Shown in pieces: positions 30,211 through 39,359 of a stretch of DNA of 64,000 nt. Below the pieces are notes generated by a model. The model ran no database searches. It was given only the letters and a program-made list of their open reading frames with translations, and was not told the DNA's origin. The position numbers were made by a program, and so were the translations under genes. Positions within the stretch are counted from its first letter, which is position 1. The number at the start of each line of letters is the position of its first letter. The DNA comes from Pictodentalium vernedei (taxonomy: Eukaryota; Mollusca; Scaphopoda; Dentaliida; Dentaliidae), in contig CM062297.1 of NCBI GenBank assembly GCA_031216915.1, forward strand, positions 176,132,356-176,196,355, given 5' to 3'.

Positions 30211-32490
30211 GTAAGGGAAATGTGCGACAGTAGATAAAAACCCAGTAGACTAAAACCCCAAAATTTGCCGAAAAATAAAAAATAAATTAAACGGGGAGAA
30301 GAACGCTTTCTTAAAACAAAGCACCCAAACTAGGACTTATAACTGAGGGCAAGACAGGAAAATAACACCCCCGGGTGTGGCTCTGTGTGTAAGCCTGCTC
30401 TTCGCTCCCTGCCTCATAATATCTAAAATAGGCCGAATATAAAGCAGAGGCAAAACAGGAAAGTAACACCCTCGGGTGTGATATTGTGTGTAAACCTGTA
30501 CTCCGCTTTCTCAAAACAAACCCAAACAAACTAGGACTTGTCACGGAGGGCAAGACAGGAAAGAAACACCCCCGGGTGTGGCTCTGTGTGTAAGCCTGTA
30601 CTTCGCTCCCTTAAACATCTTAAATAGGCCGATTAATAAGCAGAGGTAGAGACAGGAAAGCAACACCCCCGGGTGTGGTAATGTGTGTAAACCTGATGTC
30701 CGCCTTCTGACATGGAAATCAAGCAAACTAGGACTCACAGCGGAGGGCAAGACAGGAAAGTAACACCCCCGGGTGTGGCTCTGTGTGTAAGCCTGTTCTT
30801 CGCCTACTCCAAATAATCTCAAATTAACCTAGTAAGATCGCAAATAGCGAAGGGTACAACATGAAAGCAACATCCTTGGGTGTGGTCTAGTGTGTTAACC
30901 TATCACCATCACGCTACAGCGATCTCGCTCAGAACTTAGGGCAATCAATTTCAGCCTCGGAAGCTCAGCCCACGGCGCCACACTGGGAAGTATTGTAGAG
31001 CTGACACTGATACGGGAAGACAAACGGGAAGGGGGGGGGCACTAATCACCTCTCACCATCTCTATTTTCAGCAATACCCATACACACAGCACAGACAACC
31101 ACACGAAAACCAAACAAACCAACTGAATCAGACATCCGGTCCACTCGACCAAAAAAACTGTTGACCACCCATCGACCACCAACAGATGAGCTTGAGGCAG
31201 ACTATACTTTCCATTGATAACTCCAACACTTATCTAGTGGCAGAATATACTTGCCTGGAGAAACACACGAGACACAGGAGACAACCAGACCACGACAACA
31301 GCCGACTGAACAGCCACACAGCCAAGCGACGCGGAACAAGAGCAGAAGCTCACAGACAAGGGGGTGGGGGATCTTTAATCATTCTATACTTCTCCACTTT
31401 CAGACACAGCAGAGACATAGGATAATGCACCACAAACGTACCAGAACAGACACTACAGGAAGAAAGACTCCCAGACCACCAACAAAGCAACATCGCAACA
31501 GCCAAAACAACCGACAACAGAAGAGCTTGAAGCAGACTATACTTTCCAATGATAGCTCCAACACTCACTTAAGAGGCAGACTATACTTGCCTGAAAAAAC
31601 ACACATAACAGAAAGAATCCAGAAAAGACGTTCTACTCGCACATTTATTCTTACTCTACTCTATCCTTTGCCGCTTTAACTCTTATATTTTTTTACTATC
31701 TTTCCGCCTCTACCTTTCTCCCCAATAACCGTTATGGTCTTCAGTAACCGCTATGGCAACTCAATAGCCGTTATGGCTTCTGCACATGTCTCACTCCATC
31801 CTCGGAGGTGGGCATCCACCCCCAGGGAGGCGAGCGTTGGTCCTGAGCCCCACTTTCTAGACCAATTTTTGTAAAGCGCCCCTTTAGCGCACTGAATGTC
31901 CCGACCCAATAAGAAATAGCAGTCCTGTTGCCTGAACCAGGAAAGTTCAGGTCGGTGGTACCTTGTGAAGGTCCATTTGAGCTTTCGATGTAAGTCAATA
32001 ACCGTTCACACCAGCAACAGAGCCCAAGGCAGACTTTACTTGCCGATGGAGGCCTATCTAACCTACAATAGTACAAGCGACAGACTATACTTGCCTGAAG
32101 ATGAACAACAACGAACGTCAACTCCCATCCTCCTCCACCTCTACACCGCCCAGACATGGTGCTGATGATGTTACCTCAAATTAATAGAATAATATTATAC
32201 TGTAAACGAGGGTCGAAAGGGGCTTGCCCCACAACGTCCCAACAGACTTTACATGCCGATGAAGGCCTATCTAACCTACAATACTACAAGCGGCAGACTA
32301 TACTTGCCTGAAGATGAACAACAAGGAACGTCAACTCCCTCCTCCTCCACCTCTACACCGCCCAGACATGATGCTGATGATGTTACCTCAAATTAATAGA
32401 ATAATATTATACTGTAAACGAGGGTCGAAAGGGGCTTGCTCCACGATGTCCCAGCGCGCCTTCGGCGCGCTAAAACAATTCATTCTTCTT
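30211..32490 (+). other. LINE copy D 3' UTR (subfamily II), long and structured
   Basis: It contains the six-unit three-way-junction array (30342-30925); a G-run at 31031; acceptor-like TCTCTATTTTCAG (31060-31072) and CTCCACTTTCAG (31390-31401); two GGCAGAYTATACTT(G/T)CC pairs (31196/31239, 31531/31575); AACCGTTATGG words (31727-31765); hairpins GGTGG-GCAT-CCACC (31805-31818), CCTGAAC-CAGGAAA-GTTCAGG (31932-31952) and ACCTT-GTG-AAGGT (31960-31972). A tandem duplication of about 210 bp (32028-32240, 32241-32453) repeats a hairpin pair and the GAGGGTCGAAAGGGGCTTG word. The final tail GCGCGCCTTCGGCGCGC is at 32455-32471. Confidence 0.72.
30342..30925 (+). repeat. Six-unit array of three-way-junction RNA motifs
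   Basis: Units of about 100 bp start near 30342, 30443, 30543, 30638, 30738 and 30841. Each has a purine-rich CAGGAAA or similar entry, the near-invariant ACACCC(C)-CGGGTGT hairpin, a second short helix (GGCT/AGCC in units 1, 3 and 5; GGT/ACC in 4 and 6) with loop TGTGTGT, and an exit CCTG(T/C). Spacer sequences of odd and even units resemble each other (ACTAGGACT... before 1, 3 and 5; ATAGGCCGA... before 2 and 4), so the array grew by duplicating a two-unit block. LINE subfamily I copies hold a single unit. Confidence 0.75.
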
Positions 32491-33084
32491 TGCAATAGGG
32501 TTTTTGTATGGTGCATCCACTACCTCTGAAAGTCGAGTTATGTCTTGGCTGTCGTTTAACGTATTGTCCGTTACATTTTCACCCGTTTTGTCAAAACAAA
32601 AACAAAAAACAATAAACCCTCCCCCCCCCCCCAAAAAAAAACACACATACACACACCCTCTCACAGACACTCACCCAAAAGCCCTTAAAAGGGTTGTTAA
32701 ATCTTTATTCAAATTATTATTTATATAAAATGTACACCCAGTCAGGTAAGCTTGTTTCAGTCCTTGCCTGGTGTTTGGTGGTTTCCTTTGTATGTTAACA
32801 GAAAGGTAGGTTGTGCCAATTCCTCCTACGCTTCGTCTACTATTTCCATGCGTCTTTTTGGCATGATTTTGAACCCACTGTAGCTTCTAAAAGCATTGCT
32901 CAGAAACAAGTTTGTTTTTAACCTTTGTCGTATACAGTTTTTTTCTAAGTTGAAAACTGTGTCAATATTGAGCATTTCAGTAAAAGACATACCTCGGGCT
33001 TGTTTGCCTTATAATCTGCAAACACCTCCAAACAGTGGAAATGATTGTGTGTACAAACAATCTACAAACCGTTATCAATACAAT
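32491..33084. other. Non-coding interval
   Basis: No gene is recognised. It contains a C10 run next to an A-run (32620-32640) and CA repeats. The LINE cluster ends at its left edge; its right edge meets the repeat at 33085. Confidence 0.4.
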
Positions 33085-33435
33085 GCTTTGTCAGCGGATG
33101 GTAATCAAGGTGTAAGGAGATTAAAGTTGTCTTCTCTCACTCACTGAGTCTTAATTGACAGCTCGATCTTCTGTCGTCTTTTAGTATTGATCATGGGTTA
33201 ACATTTTTCGTTATAAAAAGGGATAAGCATATATCCTATCGTCCTATCGTCCCTGCGCGCCTTCGGCGCGCTAAAACCTTTCATTCATCTTATCGTTATA
33301 ATATTTTACACATAGGTTTATAAGGTCGATATCAACCCTTTTGTGCTTTCACTTTCCCCATAACCCCCTTACTTTTCCTACGGTCGTCTTCGTTCGTCCA
33401 CGGTCTTCTTTTAGTACGACCGCCTTTCACAATGC
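33085..33435. repeat. Interspersed repeat, inverted partner of 5.5-5.8 kb
   Basis: It matches 5499-5810 in inverse orientation (TGGTAATCAAGGTGTAAGGA, AGCTCGATCTTCTGTCGTCTT, TTCGTTATAAAAAGGGATAAG, TTTTGTGCTTTCACTTTCCCC, TTTTAGTACGACC). It carries the 37-bp LINE-tail insertion described next. Confidence 0.7.
33251..33287 (+). mobile_element. 37-bp retroposed LINE tail (terminal hairpin only)
   Basis: The insert is CCCTGCGCGCCTTCGGCGCG plus CTAAAACCTTTCATTCA. It is absent from the sister repeat at 5.5 kb (which reads CTATCGTTATAAT across the site on the minus strand). It is flanked by TCCTATCGT (33242-33250) and TCTTATCGT (33288-33296), a 9-bp duplication with one mismatch. CCTATCGT also occurs twice in tandem on the left. 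The insert consists of essentially only the terminal hairpin and tail. Confidence 0.78.
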
Positions 33436-34480
33436 ATTGTTGAAAATTAGAAATGCTTGTACCGAAATGGACCATTATTTGTCAAACAAATATGTATATC
33501 CGACAAAAATTATTTCTTGATCGTGCTTGATAAAGCCATTTTATCCCACAACTTATACTGATCTATTAGTTCTGGATACCTTATTATAAATGATCAACGG
33601 ACACATTTTTCTCAAGCTGGGATTCAATCAAGGTGAGAAATAAAAATTACATCCACCTACAATTCCGCAAAATGTACGGTTTGTTTATACGAAAAAAAAA
33701 CAAACAAACCTGGCTGATACAAACCTGCGTAAGATGAGTGGTTAAGTGTGCTTTTATAATATGTATAACCTATGTAAGTCACACAAAGAATCAAATAACA
33801 CCTGAGTAACGTGGCAATTTTATTCTCCTTTATAGAGCTTTGATTTGGAATAATTTGACTTGTAAACAATAATTATCAACAAATTCAACAAAAAACAAAA
33901 CACGCAGATGATCATGACATTGATTCAGTCAAAATTTAAATTCCGTTTGTTTCCTGTCTGTTTCACCCTGGGTCACTTCGCTCCCACATTCAGTGCCCCG
34001 CCCCTGGAAATATGTTTTATTGGACAGTGAGTGTCGAACGTAGAATAAGCCAATTTCGAAACTGCCAAGCTACACAAAATTCAAGTTTGAAGGTAAAATG
34101 CACGTGATATTGCAGAAAAGGTAGCATAAAGATACATTTATTTTACCTTATTCAGTGTCCCATGCAAATATTTCATCTATCTATGGAATATAAAGTCAGC
34201 AGAACGAAACATAACGTAGAAAAGGAGATTTTAAATCCCTGCTACACAATATTCCCGGCTACTCAAAATAGTATGTCTCGACAATTAAATATCAATTATT
34301 TCATAAATTATGTAGCAATAAAACTCCATTCCAACTTATTAGATATTATATTATCATAATAAATATATGTAGAAAAAATTGGGGAAATTAACCAATAAAT
34401 AAGAGAGAAAATTAACTTTTATTCCCCAGCTACACGAAATACCCAGCTCGGGCTACTCAAAGTAGTATGTCCCATAGAAT
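33436..34480. other. Non-coding interval
   Basis: AT-rich with no recognisable gene. A diverged tandem pair with CAGCTACAC(A/G)(A)ATA and GGCTACTCAAA(A/G)TAGTATGTC lies at about 34240-34285 and 34425-34475. Nothing else was noted. Confidence 0.4.
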
Positions 34481-34489
34481 AGGGAACTC

Positions 34490-35345
34490 AACACGGTAAC
34501 AGAACTGGACAACAATTGCGAGATAATATGGACGAAAATGCAGCAAAAGGGCACTAAAGATCTCCAAATATGTTCCTTTTACAACCCCAAAACGTCTGAT
34601 AAAGGAGTCTCATGGAAATTTGAAAGATCTGTCCAAACGTCCGTCAGACAATGCCTACTTACTGATTGGGGGTGATTTTAATCTGCCAGGATGGAACTGA
34701 GCAACCAAAACACTACAATAGGGGACACAGCATACTGAGCAACACTACCAATTTACAGACATATTGGATGACAACGGGTTGACTCAGCTGATACAAGAAC
34801 CAACTAGAAATCGAAACACCCTCGACTTATTGATCACCAACTACCCAAGTAAAATAATGAGAATGGACATTATCCCAAGCATCTCAGATCATGACATCGT
34901 ATATGCCGAACTAGATACCAACCCATTGATCAACATACAAAAACCGAGACAAATCCCTCTATATAGGAAAGCAAAATGGGACAGCATGAAGGAGGATATG
35001 AAAAATCTGTACGCCAAAATCCACGCAGAAGCTCAAAAAGAAGCCCAAGTATAAACACCCTTCGGACAATGTTCAGGGACGGTCTGGAAACCAGTACCTA
35101 ACATCATATCCCCTCTAAAACATGTAAGACCAAAAAACAAGAACCCATGGATCACAAAAGAGATCAAAATGCTGATAAGTCAGAGAGACAGAGCCTATAA
35201 GAAGAAAAAGAAATCAAACCATGCATCCGGCATAAAAAGATTCAAAGATTTGAAACAAAAGGCTCAAAGAAAACTAAGACAGGCTTACTGGAAATATACA
35301 GAAGAAATAATAACCCCAGTCAGCCCACAAGAAACACACACCTCG
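34490..35345 (+). pseudogene. CR1/L2-like LINE ORF2, 5' part (endonuclease C-terminal half), split by later insertions
   Basis: Endonuclease-like motifs are read in several frames: YNPKTSDKG, GGDFNLPGWN (about 34668), [12 protein letters not shown] and [12 protein letters not shown] (34764-35054), then a basic linker NPWITKEIKMLISQRDRAYKK. After the SINE the frame gives RFWTYIKHI, a linker word common in CR1/L2/Jockey-group LINEs, and there the Gypsy element interrupts. The same LINE resumes at 44723. It is unrelated in detail to the 7-32 kb family (GGDFNLPG against GDFNAKH). Old and multiply mutated. Confidence 0.75.
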
Positions 35346-35348
35346 TCT

Positions 35349-35631
35349 ATTCGAATCCCACCTGCGGCAACCGCGTTGTGTCCTTGGGCAAGACACTTCA
35401 CCCCCATTGCCCATGTGGGGGCATGGTGACATTGTGTACTAAGGCGTACTGCACTTGTCTTCAACCAATGCTAACCCTGCTTGTGTGGGGTTAGTATGTT
35501 GGGGAGCTGACAGTTGCTCGCCATTGCTCGGTGGTTCTCTCCAGGTACTCCGGCTTCCTCCACCCGTAAAACTGTCATGGTCATGATTAGCCATTGTGCA
35601 GAAATATGTGACCTTAAAACCCCAATAAATA
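35349..35631 (+). mobile_element. tRNA-derived SINE (plus strand, 5'-truncated)
   Basis: It starts within the B box (TTCGAATCCCACC) and is collinear with the minus-strand copy at 6351-6728: CCTTGGGCAAGACACTTCAC, CCCATGTGGGGGCA, AAAACTGTCATGGTCATGA, ATGTGACCTTAAA. Ends are set by a 13-bp duplication, ACACACCTCGTCT (35336-35348) and ACACACCTCATCT (35632-35644), with one mismatch. The tRNA A box is missing. Confidence 0.87.
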
Positions 35632-35673
35632 ACACACCTCATCTAAAAGATTCTGGACCTACATCAAACACAT

Positions 35674-36058
35674 TGTTATAGCCCCCATATTATATTGAGA
35701 TTGATATATATATCCTTAATTAATACTATGAGATAGATATTTTTTATTTCTGCATTTTCTGACTGGTCTGACTCATTTGCACTGAGTGACCTTTGTTTAT
35801 TGTTCATACACATGTATAGCTGTTGATTGTTTAAGTAGGTCAGGGACCTTGTTTACTTGGTTTGTGACAGAATCACCTGGAGACTGATAGAAACTGTTAG
35901 AATTTTCATCTTCTGGAACATTCTGTCTGGTTACAATATAAAGGTTTGTTAACAGAATTCAGAAATACATGTACATTTTAGAAAGCCATTTCAGAAAGAC
36001 TCACTTCAGTTAAAACACAGCAGTTGTTTCCATTGGAGATTATTATTGTTGAAAATTT
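35674..36058 (+). repeat. 5' LTR of the Gypsy element (partial)
   Basis: It begins TGTTATAG and matches the 3' LTR start at 42013 and its continuation at 43814-44134 (ATTTCTGCATTTTCTGACTG, TGATTGTTTAAGTAGGTCA, TATAAAGGTTTGT). TATAAAGG at about 35938 is a plausible TATA box. Homology to the 3' LTR ends near 36050. The last 590 bp of the LTR and any primer-binding site are missing, so this end has been deleted. ACAT at 35670-35673 is the left target-site duplication. Confidence 0.75.
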
Positions 36059-37009
36059 TAGTGCTGCCGCAGTTAAGACTTTTTTCTGACCGGTTAATCA
36101 GCATGTTTGACCGTGGTTAACCGCATTTAAGGTACCTATATTTGTAGTGTGTTCTTGCTTCAACTGTAACTATTATATCGGGCCAGCCAATGTTATTTAC
36201 ATTGACCATTGGGAACAGTGAGCGATCACGCTCGCGCCCCTCTATTTCTGATACGGTACCGAAAGTGATTTTTCGCACACAAACACTTTTTTCTGATCAA
36301 TGGACTTTAAAATTTAACTGAGACATGAAGTCATGAACATCGTCGGTGTGTCTCCGGTCAGCGAATACAGACAACACAGGCAGAGTAACTCTACTCCCTG
36401 GGAACCCACGGAATTCGGACCTGACTATTTTTTGACAATTTGGACCTGATGGACATGTATACTGTTACTTACTGTATAGATGATTGGATTCGGAACAGAT
36501 GTATGGACAATTCAAATCGTGAACTTGATGGTGCCGAAGCCATTGCTAATGTATCATTGAATTTGAAATATCAGTTCTCTGATTGTGCCATGCTTGCAGC
36601 ATCAGACATGCGTAGCGAGATGACAAATTGACAATCACAACATCGTACTCATCGGACCCTCTTTGTCGGCGAAACTTAAAGACAATCACTGTTAATAAGG
36701 CTCATTGACAATGATTGTCTTTAAGTTTCACCGACAAAGATGAAAGATGCATGTTTGAGCACCAAAGGGAAAGATACAAGTTACAACGTCGCTGTTCTTT
36801 GATCTGTTTGATGTTAGAACTAAGAAGATAACTCAGTGGTCAGTAAGTGTCATTAATTGAATTCGCACCGAAAACAGTCAGATAATATAACATGGCATGA
36901 TTGGCATGTACTATAGTGAATGTAAGGTTAACCGATTAAAACATTTTCTTGACCGGTCAGAGTTTTAACCACAGGTTAACCAGTTATCCGGATAACCATG
37001 GCAGCACTA
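36059..37009. mobile_element. Non-autonomous hAT-like element
   Basis: The ends are TAGTGCTGCC (36059) and GGCAGCACTA (to 37009), a 10-bp inverted repeat, flanked by an 8-bp duplication GAAAATTT (36051-36058, 37010-37017). Such short TA-type ends and 8-bp duplications are hallmarks of the hAT superfamily. Inside lies a hairpin with 28-bp arms (36661-36688 / 36712-36739, one mismatch, words CTTTGTCGG and CCGACAAAG). There is no transposase; the small frame at 36440-36631 is not recognisable. Confidence 0.82.
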
Positions 37010-37097
37010 GAAAATTTTAGTATTATTATATACTGTATATAATCTGAGAATCAGCAAACCTTTTCATCATGGTGTTTATTGTGAAAGCTCTCCTAGT

Positions 37098-39359
37098 TTG
37101 GCCCTTTTAGAATCTCTTAAGAAGGAGGATTTATTCCAACTTGCTCATTATCTAAAATTACCTGCCACCCCTGGTCTGAACAAACATAAACTTAAACAGC
37201 TCATTGTTAATCATTATATTGAGGAGGGTTTTTTGCCTCAGTCTGGGGCACCTGTCTCTGAACCACAACCTACTGGTGCCCTTGAACTAAAAAAGTTAGA
37301 ATTGGAACTAAAGAGATTAGAAATGCAACAAAAAATAAAAAAGCAGGAAAATGAAATGAAATTAAAAGAATTAGAAGCTCGACAAAAAGAAAAAGAATTA
37401 GAAGCTCAAAAAGAAAGGGAACAAATTCAGGCTGAAAAAGAAAAAGAGGATAGGGAATTAAAATTAAGGGAAATAGAAGCTCAAAAAGAAATGCACTTAA
37501 AAGAATTAGAAATTCAAAAGGAAATAAAAATAAAAGAATTAGAATCACAGCGTCAAGGCTCAAATGTAATTTCCCCAAGTAGATTTGATGCAACTAAACA
37601 TGTTAGGCTAGTTCCCCCCTTCCAAGAAAAAGAAGTTGATAAATATTTTTCACATTTTGAAAAAGTGGCAACAAGTTTAGAATGGCCAAGGGAGGTCTGG
37701 ACTTTGCTATTGCAAAGTGTTTTGAAAGGGAAGGCCCAAGAAATCTATTCTGCTCTATCTTCTGAGCAAAGCAATAATTATGACACTGTTAAAGAGGCTA
37801 TACTTAAGGCATATGAACTTGTTCCAGAGGCCTATAAGCAGAAATTTAGAAATTATTATAAAAACGAAAATCAAACTCATGTGGAATTTGCCAGAGAAAA
37901 GCAAAATTTATTTGACAGGTGGTGCCATTCAAAAGAAATAGGGAAAGATTTCTCTAAATTAAAAGAAATGATGCTGATAGAAGAGTTTAAAGGAAAGATC
38001 CATTCCGATATAAAGGCCCACCTGGATGAACAAAAAGTTGACACATTAAACAGAGCTGCAGTACTAGCAGATGACTATGCCTTAACTCATAAAATGAGTC
38101 GTAACTCTACAAATTTTTGGCTTCACAAGAATTCTTTCCAAGGTAGACCTAGACCAACTTCAGATAAAACTCATCCTTCCAATCCTCCAAACTTTTCCCC
38201 GCCCAAATTTAATAAGAAATTTGGTGAAAACAAAACCTCTAATGCCAGCCCTACACCATTACGACCCAACAGTTCAACTAAAACTTGTAATTATTGTAAG
38301 AAACCAGGTCATTTATTATCTGATTGCTGGCTGTTAAAAAGGAAAAATGAGTCCTCTACTTCACAGAATGCACTAGCATGTGCTCCATGCCCTGAAAATT
38401 ATGTAATAAAGCAAGATGCTTTAGAAAATTATAAGCCATTTATTTCTGAAGGGTTTGTTTCCTTTGAGGGGGATAAGCACTGTTCCTTACCAATAAAAAT
38501 ACTGAGAGACACAGGGGCTACTCAGTCTTTAATGTTAGAAGGCATTTTGCCATTTTCTGAAGAAAGTGCAACAGGGGCACAAGTTCTAGTATCAGGTATT
38601 GCGTCAAACTCTTTAAATGTCCCACTTCATAAAATAAATTTGAGAAGTAGTTTAGTAAATGGGACTGTGACAGTAGGAATCAGACCTACTCTACCTGTAA
38701 AAGGTATTTCTTTATTATTGGGAAATGACTTAGCTGGTGACAAAGTCATTGTAGAACCTCAAGTGGTGGATAAGCCGAGCACAGATGAAAGTATTATTAA
38801 TTTGAAGGAATGTTTTCCTTTTGCTTTTCCACCATGTGCTGTGACTCGGTCCATTACAAAGAAAGCTGAGGTTGATAACAACCTCAATTGTGTTGATTTG
38901 AACAGCAAAGCTGAGGATAAGAACAGTCACAGAATTATGGATTCTGAAGACATTGATTTGTCTCAGACATTTTTGAGTCAGTGTGATGACTCCTCCAGAA
39001 ATTGTAAAGAGGCCACTACACCTGAGAGTGATAGGGGGACCTCCTTGAATGTCATTTCCCGAACATCTTTAATTCAGGAACAGGAAAGTGATCCTGATCT
39101 TGCCGAGCCACGTGAAAGGGCTCTAACAGAGGCTGAAGCTCAAAACTCCCCTGTCTGTTATTTTAAAAAATCTGATGTACTCATGAGGAAATGGCGACCA
39201 CCAGAAGTACCCTCCAATAGTGAATGGAAGGTCATTTATCAAATAGTTGTCCCCACTAAATACCAGAATGAAATAAAAAGCCTGGCTCATGAAAATCCAA
39301 TGGCTGGACATTTTGGAGTTAGGAAAACCTACTCTCGTATACAACAGTGTTTTTACTAG
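37098..39359 (+). CDS. Gypsy gag-protease open frame, running into the integrase N terminus
   Basis: A 753-codon frame. No ATG is present at its start; TTG at 37098 is where translation could begin, so the original start is mutated or upstream. Order: an N-terminal SAP-like block (KKEDLFQLAHYLKLPA); a long Lys/Glu coiled coil (residues about 65-155); a gag capsid-like domain (about 165-330); a zinc knuckle CNYCKKPGHLLSDC (about 396-409); an aspartic protease active site LRDTGATQS (about 467-475); a spacer; and an integrase zinc-binding start HENPMAGHFGVRK (about 730). It stops at TAG 39357, where related integrases have Trp (CFY-W-PKL). Gag-protease flows directly into integrase, not reverse transcriptase. 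Its long open state suggests a fairly recent copy. Confidence 0.85.
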   Translation: MALLESLKKEDLFQLAHYLKLPATPGLNKHKLKQLIVNHYIEEGFLPQSGAPVSEPQPTGALELKKLELELKRLEMQQKIKKQENEMKLKELEARQKEKELEAQKEREQIQAEKEKEDRELKLREIEAQKEMHLKELEIQKEIKIKELESQRQGSNVISPSRFDATKHVRLVPPFQEKEVDKYFSHFEKVATSLEWPREVWTLLLQSVLKGKAQEIYSALSSEQSNNYDTVKEAILKAYELVPEAYKQKFRNYYKNENQTHVEFAREKQNLFDRWCHSKEIGKDFSKLKEMMLIEEFKGKIHSDIKAHLDEQKVDTLNRAAVLADDYALTHKMSRNSTNFWLHKNSFQGRPRPTSDKTHPSNPPNFSPPKFNKKFGENKTSNASPTPLRPNSSTKTCNYCKKPGHLLSDCWLLKRKNESSTSQNALACAPCPENYVIKQDALENYKPFISEGFVSFEGDKHCSLPIKILRDTGATQSLMLEGILPFSEESATGAQVLVSGIASNSLNVPLHKINLRSSLVNGTVTVGIRPTLPVKGISLLLGNDLAGDKVIVEPQVVDKPSTDESIINLKECFPFAFPPCAVTRSITKKAEVDNNLNCVDLNSKAEDKNSHRIMDSEDIDLSQTFLSQCDDSSRNCKEATTPESDRGTSLNVISRTSLIQEQESDPDLAEPRERALTEAEAQNSPVCYFKKSDVLMRKWRPPEVPSNSEWKVIYQIVVPTKYQNEIKSLAHENPMAGHFGVRKTYSRIQQCFY

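Noticed and set aside
30342-30925. Hammerhead ribozyme array for the three-way-junction units
   Set aside because: Three helices meet, but the hammerhead core nucleotides are absent.
30342-30925. CRISPR-like array
   Set aside because: Eukaryotic retroelement UTR; spacers are themselves duplicated and the repeats fold as a three-way junction.
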